A stretch of 64,000 nt of DNA from RZYY01 sp036794825 (GTDB taxonomy: Bacteria; Bacteroidota; Bacteroidia; Bacteroidales; 4484-276): the NCBI GenBank assembly GCA_036794825.1, contig DAIRGA010000023.1, forward strand, positions 20,368 through 84,367. The letters are read 5' to 3'. This document shows, in pieces, positions 31,947 to 40,924 of the stretch. The notes under the pieces were generated by a model, which saw only the letters and a list, made by a program, of their open reading frames with translations, did no database searches and had not been told where the DNA came from. The position numbers and the translations under genes are program-made. Each line of letters opens with the position of its first letter. Position 1 is the first letter of the stretch.

Positions 31947-33146
31947 CTAAACCGTTCTGCCCGGATAGACCTTAAGCGCTTCTTCAAGGGCTTTCATAGC
32001 ATAGTTCAGATCGCTCACGTTAAGCACATAACTGATTCTTACTTCATCAAGACCACGACCTGGAGTTGAATAGAAGCCTGTTGCCGGGGCCATCATTACG
32101 GTTTCATTCTGGTAGTTGAAGTCCTCGAGAAGCCACTGGCAAAATTTATCCGAATTATCAATCGGAAGCCGCGCTACAACGTAAAAAGCACCAGATGGTT
32201 TTGGGCAAAAGGCTCCTGGAATCTTATTTATGGCCTCATACACGGTATTGCGGCGTTTGTGGTACTCTTCAAGCACCTCGGCAAAATAATCAGCCTCTGT
32301 AGCAATGGCGGCTTCGGCAGCAACCTGCCCAAACGATGGAGGGCTGAGTCGGGCTTGGGCAAACTTCATCGCAGCATTTATTACTTCCTGGTTCTTGGTT
32401 ATCATCACTCCTACTCTAACGCCACACATGCTGTAACGTTTTGATACTGAATCAATAAGAATAGTATGTTGATCCAGGCCTTCCAGATTCATCACGGAAT
32501 GATGCACTTTGCCATCGTAGCAAAATTCACGGTAAACTTCGTCTGCGATCAGGAAAAGATCGTGCTTTAGGGCAATCTCTTTTAGCACCTTCAGCTCCTC
32601 TTCGGTGTAAAGATAACCGGTCGGATTGTTGGGATTGCAAACCAGTATTGCTTTGGTTCTGGGGGTAATAGCTTTCTCAAACTCGGCAATCGGAGGCAAA
32701 GCAAAACCGGTTTCGATGGAGGAATTGATTGGAATCACATTGATCCCGGCGTTGATGGCAAATCCGTTGTAGTTAGCATAGAAAGGTTCGGGGATAATTA
32801 CCTCATCACCCGGATCCATGATGGATTGCATGGCAAACAACAATGCTTCGGAGGCGCCAGCGCCCACAATGATCTGATCCGCTGTTATGTGGATGTTGTT
32901 TTTGGCGTAATACTCCACCAGCTTTTCACGGTAGCTTGCATAACCAGCAGAATGACTGTAAGCTACAAGTTTTTCGCTGTAATTCTTTACCGCCTCGATA
33001 GCAATTTCCGGGGTTTTGATATCGGGCTGACCGATATTCAGGTAATAAACCTTTACTCCTCTTTTCCTTGCAGCCTCTGCAAAGGGAACGAGTTTACGGA
33101 TTGGCGAAGCCGGCATCCTTTTACCTTTTTCTGAAATTCTTGGCAT
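31947..33146 (-). CDS. PLP-dependent class I/II aminotransferase (AspC-like)
   Basis: Amino-acid aminotransferase, fold type I. From the ATG at 33146 (MPRISEKGKRMPASPIRKLV) it has 399 residues. It contains YLNIGQPDIKTP, the NPNNPTGYLY motif, ADEVYREFCYDG and DSVSKRYSMCGVRVG with the PLP-binding Lys, and a C-terminal Arg in VRISYV. The in-frame TTG at 33170 lies inside the terminator T-run of the upstream gene, so I do not use it. Aspartate or aromatic specificity cannot be decided. Confidence 0.92.
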   Translation of the reverse strand: MPRISEKGKRMPASPIRKLVPFAEAARKRGVKVYYLNIGQPDIKTPEIAIEAVKNYSEKLVAYSHSAGYASYREKLVEYYAKNNIHITADQIIVGAGASEALLFAMQSIMDPGDEVIIPEPFYANYNGFAINAGINVIPINSSIETGFALPPIAEFEKAITPRTKAILVCNPNNPTGYLYTEEELKVLKEIALKHDLFLIADEVYREFCYDGKVHHSVMNLEGLDQHTILIDSVSKRYSMCGVRVGVMITKNQEVINAAMKFAQARLSPPSFGQVAAEAAIATEADYFAEVLEEYHKRRNTVYEAINKIPGAFCPKPSGAFYVVARLPIDNSDKFCQWLLEDFNYQNETVMMAPATGFYSTPGRGLDEVRISYVLNVSDLNYAMKALEEALKVYPGRTV

Positions 33147-33164
33147 TTCAATTTTTTTAATGTT

Positions 33165-33194
33165 AAACAAAAAAACCGGCTTTTTAAAGCCGGC
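33165..33194 (-). terminator. Terminator of the DUF1573 gene
   Basis: On the minus strand CCGGCTTT / AAAGCCGG pair over 8 bp around a 2-nt loop and are followed by TTTTTTTG. Confidence 0.85.
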
Positions 33195-33231
33195 ATATTA
33201 AATATTTGATCTTCAACAAATTGTAATGGAA

Positions 33232-33687
33232 TTATTTTTCACCAACGGATTTGGGTTTTTCGGGAGCTGCGCTTTGGGTTTCAGCAAGCACCTGTCCCGA
33301 TATTCTCAAAACTACGTTGTTATTGGAGGCATTGGATTGAACTGTGATGGACTTATTGATCGTTCCCACCCTGTCGGTTTTGTATTCGACCTGAATAACT
33401 TCACTTGCTCCTGGGAGGATCGGCTCACGTGGCCATTTGGGAACGGTACATCCGCAAGATGAACGTACATTGGTGAGAATCAGCGGCTCTTTACCGGTGT
33501 TGGTGAATTTAAACTCACATTTTCCGTCACCTTTGAAAGGAACAGTTCCGTAATCATGAAGCGTCTTTTCGAAGGTGATTACCGGGGCATTAGGGTTGGG
33601 AGCCGGTTGTGCCTGAGGCTGGGCTTCCTGTGCGACCATTGCAAACGAGAACAAAATCCCGATTGACAGTAAAAGCATCTTTTTCAT
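33232..33687 (-). CDS. Secreted DUF1573 protein
   Basis: 151-residue exported protein: signal peptide MKKMLLLSIGILFSFAMVAQ, a Pro/Ala/Gln-rich linker (EAQPQAQPAPNPNAP), then one ASH/Ig-like DUF1573 domain with ITFEKTLHDYGTVPFKGDGK, FTNTGKEPLILTNVRSSCGC and the CGCTVPKWP motif. The start at 33687 is chosen because the signal peptide begins there and a TACCTTTG box lies 44 nt upstream. The function of the domain is unknown; it is widespread in Bacteroidota. Confidence 0.9.
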   Translation of the reverse strand: MKKMLLLSIGILFSFAMVAQEAQPQAQPAPNPNAPVITFEKTLHDYGTVPFKGDGKCEFKFTNTGKEPLILTNVRSSCGCTVPKWPREPILPGASEVIQVEYKTDRVGTINKSITVQSNASNNNVVLRISGQVLAETQSAAPEKPKSVGEK

Positions 33688-33730
33688 TGTTCTTTGATTT
33701 AAAGTTGAACTTGAGTGATTTTTATTGCCA

Positions 33731-33762
33731 CAAAGGTAAGAAACTTCATTGAAACGCAAGTT
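33731..33762 (-). promoter_or_regulatory. DUF1573 gene promoter
   Basis: Minus-strand TTG, about 18 nt, then TACCTTTG (33731-33738). It lies 44 nt before the signal-peptide start codon. Confidence 0.6.
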
Positions 33763-33789
33763 TTGAAAAAAATGTTTCTCTGCATTGTT

Positions 33790-33797
33790 TAATTTTG
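33790..33797 (+). promoter_or_regulatory. Promoter -7 box of the 33823 lipoprotein gene
   Basis: TAATTTTG matches TAnnTTTG and lies 25 nt before the ATG. Confidence 0.5.
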
Positions 33798-33822
33798 GCC
33801 AAACTTTCAACACAAAAAAATT

Positions 33823-34356
33823 ATGCTTCGGTCCAGCATTTTCATCGCAAGTATTTGTATCAGCGCTCTGTGCCTGGTAAATTCATGTTCTGTAAAGAAA
33901 TCAAATAAAAGTTCATCCACCATGACCCATGAAATCAAACCAGCCGGAGTTCCTTCTCCACCGGCAATTGTGTATAAAACAAAGGGCGACTATTCCAGGC
34001 AGGTTCCGGTGATTTTATCTGCCGATAAGAAAATGGTTGTTTCGTTCCCTGCACAATCTGACCTGCGTATCAACGGAAAATTCACCTATCCTGATGTGCT
34101 GGAACATGGCTACCTGCTTGATAACAGGGGAATTAACCAAAATACGGCATTCCTGAAATTTACATACGAAGATTATTATAATATGGATAACATCCCGACT
34201 GCTGAGCGCCTGCTGAATTACATTCTGGATGACGATCCGTTTATAGAGATGTACGATTTTGGCAGGCGGGGGCAGTTCGAAAACGCAGTTGAAGAAATCA
34301 ATCAGATAATTCTTAGTGGTAAAATACCGGAAAAGAAGAGTTTACTGGATAAATAA
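33823..34356 (+). CDS. Lipoprotein, function unknown
   Basis: 177-residue predicted lipoprotein with signal peptide MLRSSIFIASICISALCLVN and lipobox LVNSC. The mature part has a Ser/Lys-rich linker, then a compact mixed domain (GDYSRQVPVILSADKKMVVS, FPAQSDLRINGKFTYPDVLE, YLLDNRGINQNTAFLKFTYE). I recognise this as a Bacteroidota-restricted type but cannot name it. It is followed 23 nt later by an Omp85 barrel and may act with it in the outer membrane. Confidence 0.75.
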   Translation: MLRSSIFIASICISALCLVNSCSVKKSNKSSSTMTHEIKPAGVPSPPAIVYKTKGDYSRQVPVILSADKKMVVSFPAQSDLRINGKFTYPDVLEHGYLLDNRGINQNTAFLKFTYEDYYNMDNIPTAERLLNYILDDDPFIEMYDFGRRGQFENAVEEINQIILSGKIPEKKSLLDK

Positions 34357-34379
34357 TTGAAAAAGGACTTCTCTCTGCC

Positions 34380-35747
34380 ATGAAAAGATTTATCCCCTTA
34401 GTCTTCATCCACTTGATCTTTCTTGCTCTGGTGATGGGGCAAAACCTGCCCGATAGTGCTCACAATAATAATCATGAGATTGTTAAAAGCGGCTGGAACT
34501 TTGGGGTCTTACCAGCGGTTTCTTATGATGAAGATCTTGGATTTCAATATGGTGGGTTGATTAACCTTTATCATTTTGGAGATGGCAGCCGTTATCCCAT
34601 TTACGACCACTCATTGTACCTTGAAATTTCGGCATACACGCTCGGCAGTGGTGTTTACCGGTTTGCTTATCACACTGATCGCCTTATTCCCAATACTGAA
34701 TTATTTGTTGATGTTAGCTACCTGCCGAACCAGGCTTACAATTTTTTCGGTTGGAACGGCTATGAGTCGGTTTACAACATGGACTGGGAAAACCGTGACC
34801 TGCCGGACAGCATTTACCGCACAGCAGTCTTCTATCGTTACGAGAACAAAATGTTTCGGTTTAAATCACATTTTCAGGGAAAACTCACCAGGAATTTGAA
34901 GTGGCAGGCAGGATTGCAATGGTACGACTATAATATTGGAACTGTTGACATTGACCGGCTTAACAAAGGGAAAAAGGACGACAAAAAGTTACCTCCGGTT
35001 TCAGAGCAACCTTTGCTTTACGATCAATACAGGGAATGGGGATTGATTGATGAAAGCGAAGCCAAAGGCGGAAATATAACATTGTTGAGTGCCGGTGCTA
35101 TTTACGATACCCGAGACAACAGACCAAATCCTATGAAGGGAGTTTGGTCGGAAATAGCCTTTGAAGGCGCCCCGGCTCCGCTGGGATCAATCGAATCCGG
35201 GTATTTGAAAATGAGTTTAATACACAGGCAATATTTCACACTTTTACAAGACAATCTTACCCTTGCAGCCCGTTTTGCCATGCAAACCACGCTTTCGGGC
35301 GATGCCCCATTCTGGATACAACCACTGATGATAACTGCCATGCTGCGAAGCACTGCTGAAGAGGGTTTGGGAGGAATCAGAAACCTGCGCGGCATCCCGC
35401 GTAACAGGGTTGTTGGCGCCGGTGTGGCTTATGGCAATGCTGAGCTGAGATGGAAATTTTACCGAACCCGGTTGTTTAACCAGAATTTTTACTTTGGACT
35501 GAATGGCTTTGCCGATGCTGGTCAGGTAATCCAAAAAATTGATATCGAAGAAAAAGTGAAAGCCCTGAACCTCCCTGATGAATCCGATTATTTTGATTTT
35601 GGGAGCGAAAGCATTCATGTTACCTATGGACTGGGACTTCGGATTGCCATGAACCAAAATTTCATTGTTGCCTTCGATTGGGGCAAAGCAGCCGATAAGC
35701 GCGATGGAACCAGCGGGTTTTATGTGGGGTTGAATTATTTGTTCTAA
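34380..35747 (+). CDS. Omp85/BamA-superfamily outer-membrane protein
   Basis: 455-residue protein with a signal peptide (MKRFIPLVFIHLIFLALVMG) and a 16-strand-type barrel of the bacterial surface antigen family. It lacks POTRA repeats. The lid-loop motif GGIRNLRGIPRNRVVG (the RGxP type) and DTRDNRPNPMKGVWSEIAFE are present, and it ends GTSGFYVGLNYLF with a terminal Phe for barrel assembly. Such short members may translocate a single partner or lipoprotein; the 33823 lipoprotein is the candidate. Confidence 0.88.
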   Translation: MKRFIPLVFIHLIFLALVMGQNLPDSAHNNNHEIVKSGWNFGVLPAVSYDEDLGFQYGGLINLYHFGDGSRYPIYDHSLYLEISAYTLGSGVYRFAYHTDRLIPNTELFVDVSYLPNQAYNFFGWNGYESVYNMDWENRDLPDSIYRTAVFYRYENKMFRFKSHFQGKLTRNLKWQAGLQWYDYNIGTVDIDRLNKGKKDDKKLPPVSEQPLLYDQYREWGLIDESEAKGGNITLLSAGAIYDTRDNRPNPMKGVWSEIAFEGAPAPLGSIESGYLKMSLIHRQYFTLLQDNLTLAARFAMQTTLSGDAPFWIQPLMITAMLRSTAEEGLGGIRNLRGIPRNRVVGAGVAYGNAELRWKFYRTRLFNQNFYFGLNGFADAGQVIQKIDIEEKVKALNLPDESDYFDFGSESIHVTYGLGLRIAMNQNFIVAFDWGKAADKRDGTSGFYVGLNYLF

Positions 35748-35907
35748 AAGGCTGATGAATTTGCCGATCAAAAAATTGTTGAGGACAGTTTGCAATCTCA
35801 GAAATTCCTGCATTTTGCCAATTTATTCGATCTTAATCCCTGATGGTGCCAGATAAACAAATGCTCAACCGGAATTGTTACTCTGTAAAATTCAACAATC
35901 AAAAAGT

Positions 35908-36798
35908 ATGAGAAACCTTTTTTTATCACTGATTATCAGTATTCCTTTTATATCTATTGCTCAGCGTGATTATTCCAAAATGGAAATTTTTCACAGTGAG
36001 CTTGCACCCGGCGTGCATAGGTTGTTTGTTGGAAATGTAGTGACCGTTGTGGCCTATGATGGACCAGACGGGCTTATCCTTATTGATGCTGCATACGAGC
36101 AGACAGCTCCTCAGATGAGAGATACCATAAACCGCATGTTTGGCAAACCGGTGAAATACCTTGTCAACACTCACCTTCATGGCGATCATACCGGCGGTAA
36201 TATTGAGTTTGGTAAAGATGCAAAAGTAATTGCACATCAATCGGTTAGATACTGGCTTGCCTCTGACCGAAAACAAGGCGACAAAGTTCCCGGCCCAATG
36301 CCTGATTTCGCGCTGCCCTCCATTTTTGTTGAAAACACGATGAATTTGGAGTTCAATGGACAAACACTCGAAATGTATCATCTGCCTGGTGGTCACACTA
36401 CAGGAGATATTATTGTATATTTTCCGGTTTCAAAAGTCCTGGTATTGGGGGATCTTCTTTTTGCTGACAACTTTCCGTTCATTGATATGAATAATGGTGG
36501 AAATCCTTTTACATTTATCAAAAATCTGAAGTGGATAGTGGATACTTTCGGCACTGCAAATATCATTGTCGGTGGACATGGCCCTGTTTACACCGTGGAT
36601 CAACTCAGGAATTATATTGATACCCTGACCCAGACCATTGACATAATCGCCGATGAGAAGGAAAAAGGAAAGTCTGCTGAGCAAATAAAGGAAGCGAAAA
36701 TCTTAGGCAGATGGGAAAGCTATGGAAAATTCTTCATCACCGAAGATCGTTGGATTGACACCATTTACCCTATTGCTGATAAAAACTGGCAGGAATAA
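35908..36798 (+). CDS. Exported MBL-fold metallo-hydrolase
   Basis: Metallo-beta-lactamase-fold hydrolase, 296 residues from the ATG at 35908, with signal peptide MRNLFLSLIISIPFISIAQ. The zinc motif HLHGDHTGG is complete, and further ligands are His in LPGGHTTGDI and Asp in VLGDLLFADN, with a late His in GGHGPVY. The eleven-codon upstream extension removes the signal peptide and is rejected. Family members range from lactamases to thioesterases; the substrate is unknown. Confidence 0.88.
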   Translation: MRNLFLSLIISIPFISIAQRDYSKMEIFHSELAPGVHRLFVGNVVTVVAYDGPDGLILIDAAYEQTAPQMRDTINRMFGKPVKYLVNTHLHGDHTGGNIEFGKDAKVIAHQSVRYWLASDRKQGDKVPGPMPDFALPSIFVENTMNLEFNGQTLEMYHLPGGHTTGDIIVYFPVSKVLVLGDLLFADNFPFIDMNNGGNPFTFIKNLKWIVDTFGTANIIVGGHGPVYTVDQLRNYIDTLTQTIDIIADEKEKGKSAEQIKEAKILGRWESYGKFFITEDRWIDTIYPIADKNWQE

Positions 36799-36799
36799 A

Positions 36800-36837
36800 A
36801 AATTCCCGTTAGGAATGGCTCCAGACGGGAATTTCCT
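36800..36837 (-). terminator. Terminator between convergent MBL and ilvE genes
   Basis: AAATTCCCGT / ACGGGAATTT is a perfect 10-bp stem with a 15-nt loop. The T-run (TTTTTT) follows on the minus strand, so it best serves ilvE, but it could work both ways. Confidence 0.75.
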
Positions 36838-36852
36838 GACAATTAAACTTAC

Positions 36853-37872
36853 TTATTCCACTACAGTGTTCCAGTTGTGAATATCCTCGATGGTTCCTTC
36901 CTGGATACCTCTCAAGGTGTTGTACAATTTGGTACTGATCGGGCCAGCATTCCCATCTTTACAATATTCATGAACCTTTCCGGAATCCCTGTCAACGATT
37001 TTTCCGATCGGCGAAATTACGGCTGCTGTTCCACATGCGCCAACCTCATCAAAATCACCAAGTTCATCCACAGCAACGTGCCTCAACTCGATATTCATCC
37101 CCATATCTTTTGCCAACTGGCGAAGGCTCATATTGGTTATGGATGGCAATACTGACGGCGAATCCGGCGTGATGTAAGTATTGCCTTTGATGGCAAAGAA
37201 GTTGGCCGGGCCAGCTTCGTCAATATAACGCCGGTCAGCCGAACTCCTGAAAATTACAGACGAGAAACCCTCCTTCTTGCCCCGGTCGAGCGCCCTGAGA
37301 CTGGCAGCGTAATTTCCACCCACTTTGATGTGTCCGGTTCCAAACGGCGCAGCCCGGTCATAATCGCTGATTACCTGTATGCTTACTGGTTTGAAACCCT
37401 CTTTAAAATATGGCCCTACCGGACCTGTAAATACCAATAACAAGTACTCGTTAGTAGGTTTTACACCAACTTCAGGCCCCGATCCGATAAGGAGCGGACG
37501 AAGATAAAGTGCAGCGCCATGTCCATAGGGCGGCACATACTTTTGGTTTAACTTGATGACTTTGAAGATCATTTCACCAAAGAGGTCTATCGGCGGAACA
37601 GCCATCATCACCCCTTCAGCCGAGCGCTGAATCCTCTTTGCATTTTCAGTCCACCTGAAAATCCTGATCTTGTCATCTTTACCCCTGTAGGCTTTCATTC
37701 CTTCGAAAGCTTCCTGTCCATAATGAAGACAGCCGGCGGCCATGTGCAGGTTAATGTATTCGGACGAAGAGATCTCCACCTCGCCCCATTTGCCATCCCG
37801 ATAGTAACAACGCACGTTGTAGTCGGTCTTGAAGTAGCCAAATGGCAGGTTTTTCCAGTCAATATTCATCAT
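36853..37872 (-). CDS. ilvE: Branched-chain amino-acid aminotransferase
   Basis: Last step of Leu/Ile/Val synthesis, fold type IV PLP enzyme. The 339-residue protein shows AAGCLHYGQEAFEGMKAYRG, the Lys in HIKVGGNYAASLRALD (PLP-binding), IDEAGPANFFAIKGNTYITP and GTAAVISPIG. Length and motifs fit the type II BCAT group. Two ATGs are adjacent at the start. It is monocistronic. Confidence 0.94.
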   Translation of the reverse strand: MMNIDWKNLPFGYFKTDYNVRCYYRDGKWGEVEISSSEYINLHMAAGCLHYGQEAFEGMKAYRGKDDKIRIFRWTENAKRIQRSAEGVMMAVPPIDLFGEMIFKVIKLNQKYVPPYGHGAALYLRPLLIGSGPEVGVKPTNEYLLLVFTGPVGPYFKEGFKPVSIQVISDYDRAAPFGTGHIKVGGNYAASLRALDRGKKEGFSSVIFRSSADRRYIDEAGPANFFAIKGNTYITPDSPSVLPSITNMSLRQLAKDMGMNIELRHVAVDELGDFDEVGACGTAAVISPIGKIVDRDSGKVHEYCKDGNAGPISTKLYNTLRGIQEGTIEDIHNWNTVVE

Positions 37873-38072
37873 CTCTCAAAAATTTAAAAGTTTCGTGCGG
37901 CTAAATTAGTAAGAAATGTCCGGTGATGAACCTTACAAATTCAAATTCGAAGTAAATTAGAATGAAGTTAAATAACCAGGTATCGCGAAATTTACCCTCT
38001 TTTAAAAATACAATTCGATAATCTATTGATAAACAATTGATTATAAATTTAACACTGTTAAATTGCAGGTAT

Positions 38073-38080
38073 TACCTTTG
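38073..38080 (+). promoter_or_regulatory. Promoter -7 box of the DRTGG/HATPase pair
   Basis: TACCTTTG matches TAnnTTTG and lies 72 nt before the ATG at 38153. It lies inside the longer reading that starts at 38063, arguing against that start. Confidence 0.5.
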
Positions 38081-38152
38081 CAAAAGTTTGTAAAAGCTGA
38101 AATCAGCTTCGGTTGTCATGTAAAATTTTTTGAGATAATAGAAAATATCACA

Positions 38153-38497
38153 ATGAATATCAAAGAGTTAATTTCGTTAATTGATGGGAAATTGGTTTGT
38201 GGAAACCCTGAATCAGAATACACCATTCATGCTGCATTTGCCTCCGACCTGATGAGCGATGTACTGACACTCGACAATATCAGTCCATTGCTGATCACCG
38301 GGTTGTGCAACCTCCAAACCATACGCACAGCCGAAATGGCCGATATTCATGTTATCGTTATTGCCCGCGGCAAGAAAGTAACCGAAGATATGATTCAACT
38401 GGCCATGGAGAGTAACATCATCCTGATCGAAACTCCCTTTTCAGTTTTCAGATCTTGCGGAATTCTGTACCAAAATCAAGTAAAACCGGTTTTTTAA
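38153..38497 (+). CDS. DRTGG-domain protein
   Basis: 114-residue single-domain protein: IKELISLIDGKLVCGNPESE, AAFASDLMSDVLTLDNISPL, LITGLCNLQTIRTAEMADIH and VIVIARGKKVTEDMI. DRTGG domains bind nucleotides or ligands in regulatory proteins. The start at 38153 follows the promoter; the earlier ATG at 38063 precedes it. It lies 3 nt before the HATPase gene. In many anaerobes this pair adjoins [FeFe]-hydrogenase genes, but none is here. Confidence 0.85.
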   Translation: MNIKELISLIDGKLVCGNPESEYTIHAAFASDLMSDVLTLDNISPLLITGLCNLQTIRTAEMADIHVIVIARGKKVTEDMIQLAMESNIILIETPFSVFRSCGILYQNQVKPVF

Positions 38498-38500
38498 GTC

Positions 38501-38911
38501 ATGCAATTCGATTTTGAAGTAGAAGGTGGTAATTTCAGTAAAGCAGGCACCGCATCCAGTGAGGTTAAAAAAATTCTCAACCAGTTAAACGTTGATTATA
38601 AGGTAATTAAAAGAGTTGTTGTGGCACTGTACGAAGCAGAGGTCAATATTGTAGCACATGCTTACCGGGGCTGGATTACAGCAGAAATTGATACCACCAG
38701 TATCAGACTCACCCTCGAGGATGAAGGACCAGGGATACCTGACATCGAAAAAGCTATGGAACCCGGATTTTCCACGGCCTCGGCAAAAGTGCGCGAAATG
38801 GGCTTTGGGGCGGGTATGGGATTGCCAAATATCAAGAAAAATACCGACGAATTTAAGCTCGAAAGTGAGGTGGGAAAAGGAACAAGGTTGGAGATGGCGG
38901 TTTTTCTCTAA
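38501..38911 (+). CDS. Anti-sigma-factor-like HATPase (RsbW type)
   Basis: 136-residue HATPase_c_2 protein with the N-box region VVVALYEAEVNIVAHAYRG, the DEGPGI (G1) motif and GFGAGMGLPNIKKNTDEF (G2). No HisKA domain, so it is a serine-kinase-like ATPase, not a histidine kinase. It is adjacent to the DRTGG gene and probably co-translated with it. The target, whether an anti-anti-sigma factor or a hydrogenase regulator, is unknown. Confidence 0.88.
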   Translation: MQFDFEVEGGNFSKAGTASSEVKKILNQLNVDYKVIKRVVVALYEAEVNIVAHAYRGWITAEIDTTSIRLTLEDEGPGIPDIEKAMEPGFSTASAKVREMGFGAGMGLPNIKKNTDEFKLESEVGKGTRLEMAVFL

Positions 38912-38987
38912 GCAAAATCTCTCCTTTTTGAGACAAGCCATTTGGGGAATAATTCCAATGAAAAAAGTCAGCAGTATCACACTCCAA

Positions 38988-39042
38988 CACCCCATTTACC
39001 CAATTACCCACTGCTCCAATTACCCTTCACCCCATTTACCCA
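38988..39042. repeat. C-rich interspersed short repeats
   Basis: The 15-mer CACCCCATTTACCCA occurs at 38988 and again at 39028. Shorter copies CCAATTACCC lie between them (39000, 39016). The stretch is strongly strand-asymmetric (C-rich top strand) and lies between convergent genes. Confidence 0.6.
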
Positions 39043-39099
39043 TCGCCCCATTCTTGCAGAAGTTTCAAACTAGCAACTTGCAAATTAAGCGCTTATTCC

Positions 39100-39909
39100 C
39101 TACTGCTTTGCATAGAAATTTGTACTCTCGAAAATTTTATCCGCTGACTTTGCAATAAAACCCGAGTAGAGCTGACCATCGCTATCAGCGTAACGACGGG
39201 CAAATTCATAATAACAACCAGGAATTTCAAACGAACCTTCCTCAAAATCCACCGGTATCATCTCAGATTTGATACTCGACTGCTCAAGCAACTCAGCCGG
39301 AGTACCCTTAATTTCACCTCCTGAATCATTCATCTGGAAGCCATTCTTCTTGAGGAAGGAGTTCACTTTTTCCATCGAATTGAGGTTCTTCAATCCGTTT
39401 ACGCTCACAGTGAAGTGATTGGCGCAGAAACCATAAACATAAAGCCAACCGGCATACTCGGATTCCTGGCGCAGCGTTTCATAGGTTTCGAATGAAGGTG
39501 TACCCCACAAATTTCCAGAGAAAATCAGTTCATCTGATGTCAACATATCTTCCGGAATCTGGTCAATGGCAGCTTTTACGGTGGTTTGCAAAAAGTCGCT
39601 GAACTCTTCCACTTTCAACTCGCTGATGAAAACCCTCGGTGCGAGAGGGTCAGTGGTGTGTTCGTAATGTTTTGCAAACAACTTTTTCTCCTCAAAGACG
39701 TACTCACCTCTCTCCACATATCCTGCTTTGAGGAAAGGTTTTGCTAACACTTCGATGTTGATGCGAGGATCGTTGAAGGTGCGGAAGGCGATATGATCGT
39801 TGTAAACCACCTCGCCGGAGGCAACAAAGAGATCGTGGATGCGCTGAACTGAAGGATTTTGAGTGGCATAGATTTGCCACAACTTCTCAAAAATTTGCTC
39901 TTTATTCAT
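39100..39909 (-). CDS. DUF1338 family protein (2-oxoadipate dioxygenase-like)
   Basis: 269-residue cytosolic protein of the DUF1338 family, of which the YdcJ/HglS branch is an Fe(II) dioxygenase-decarboxylase in lysine breakdown. Motifs seen: NDHIAFRTFNDPRINIEVLA (metal-binding His), AGWLYVYGFCANHFTVSVNG (second His) and GSFEIPGCYYEFARRYADSD (Glu). These three metal-ligand regions are conserved. No lysine pathway genes are nearby, so the role is an inference. Confidence 0.82.
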   Translation of the reverse strand: MNKEQIFEKLWQIYATQNPSVQRIHDLFVASGEVVYNDHIAFRTFNDPRINIEVLAKPFLKAGYVERGEYVFEEKKLFAKHYEHTTDPLAPRVFISELKVEEFSDFLQTTVKAAIDQIPEDMLTSDELIFSGNLWGTPSFETYETLRQESEYAGWLYVYGFCANHFTVSVNGLKNLNSMEKVNSFLKKNGFQMNDSGGEIKGTPAELLEQSSIKSEMIPVDFEEGSFEIPGCYYEFARRYADSDGQLYSGFIAKSADKIFESTNFYAKQ

Positions 39910-39952
39910 TTGCGTGATTTGTTTTTATTTGATATTGAATGATTTATAATAG

Positions 39953-40924
39953 TTAATTATGTAAACTTCGGATTCTCAATTCTTTAAATATTTCAGCAAA
40001 ATCCGGATTTTGAGACAAATCCCTGAAAATATCCGGCGTGTGGCGGAGACCGGTTAATGAATTCTCCAGAAGCCTGATTTCAGCTGATACTGCAAATTCC
40101 GGTCGTATGGCGGCATTTTCAATTATTCCATTTCGAACTTCCAGTTGAAGATTAACTTTCCCATCTCCAGTTAGAATGCTTTTTGAAAAAGTGTAAACGG
40201 GTGAATAGCCAAAATTCCATTCCCAGGTTTTGTATTTCTTTTGCACAAGTTGTTCAATTTTTTGAATATCGTGTTGGTTTAAATCATAATAACCGGGATT
40301 GTCAAAATTTCCTGCGATTTGGGTTTCCAGGAAAAGCCTGAACTCAACCATTTCCATTTTTACCGGTAAGTGATCCCTGATATTTGTGACCCGGCTCCTC
40401 ACCGACTGAACTGCCTTGTCAATGAAACTTGCATTGCCGGGTTTTATCGCTTCTTCAAGATTTTCGAGATTTGTTTCAAAGAGCAGAGTGCCGTGGTGGA
40501 GCACGCGGTTTTTGTGCACATGCTCTGCATTACCGGATATCTTCAAATCATTGATCCTGATATCATTTCGGATTCCCAAAGTCGCAGCTAATCCTAATTT
40601 TCTCAAAGCATCAGCAACCGGCTGAACGAATCTTCGGAAATTGACCAATTTCTCTCTCTCACCATTAGATATAAAGGTAAAGTTGAGATTGCCCTCGTCA
40701 TGATAAACAGTTCCTCCTCCTGAAATTCTCCTGATTACCGGGATCTGTTGCTGATCAACAAAGTCAGTATTCACCTCGGCAAGTGTGTTCTGATGCTTTC
40801 CAACCACCAGACAAGGCTCGTTTTGCCAGAGCATAAAGAGGTCGTCCTGAAAGAATTTGAGGAAATATTCCTCGGCAGCAATATTGAAATAGGGATTTGT
40901 TGAGTGCCGGCGAACTAATAACAT
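39953..40924 (-). CDS. lplA: Lipoate-protein ligase A
   Basis: Attaches lipoate to 2-oxoacid dehydrogenase and GcvH proteins. The 323-residue protein has NPYFNIAAEEYFL, LWQNEPCLVVGKHQNTLAEV, RRISGGGTVYHDEGNLNFTF and a Lys in DLKISGNAEHVHKNRVLHHG. The C-terminal domain (~245-323) is present. It lies 43 nt downstream (minus strand order) of a ~120-nt spacer after the 41046 gene. Confidence 0.93.
   Translation of the reverse strand: MLLVRRHSTNPYFNIAAEEYFLKFFQDDLFMLWQNEPCLVVGKHQNTLAEVNTDFVDQQQIPVIRRISGGGTVYHDEGNLNFTFISNGEREKLVNFRRFVQPVADALRKLGLAATLGIRNDIRINDLKISGNAEHVHKNRVLHHGTLLFETNLENLEEAIKPGNASFIDKAVQSVRSRVTNIRDHLPVKMEMVEFRLFLETQIAGNFDNPGYYDLNQHDIQKIEQLVQKKYKTWEWNFGYSPVYTFSKSILTGDGKVNLQLEVRNGIIENAAIRPEFAVSAEIRLLENSLTGLRHTPDIFRDLSQNPDFAEIFKELRIRSLHN

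Noticed and set aside
33147..33170. TTG start of the AspC-like aminotransferase
   Set aside because: It falls in the T-run of the terminator of the previous gene; the ATG at 33146 matches family length.
38063..38152. Upstream ATG of the DRTGG gene
   Set aside because: The first codons overlap the -7 promoter box and encode nothing typical of the domain.
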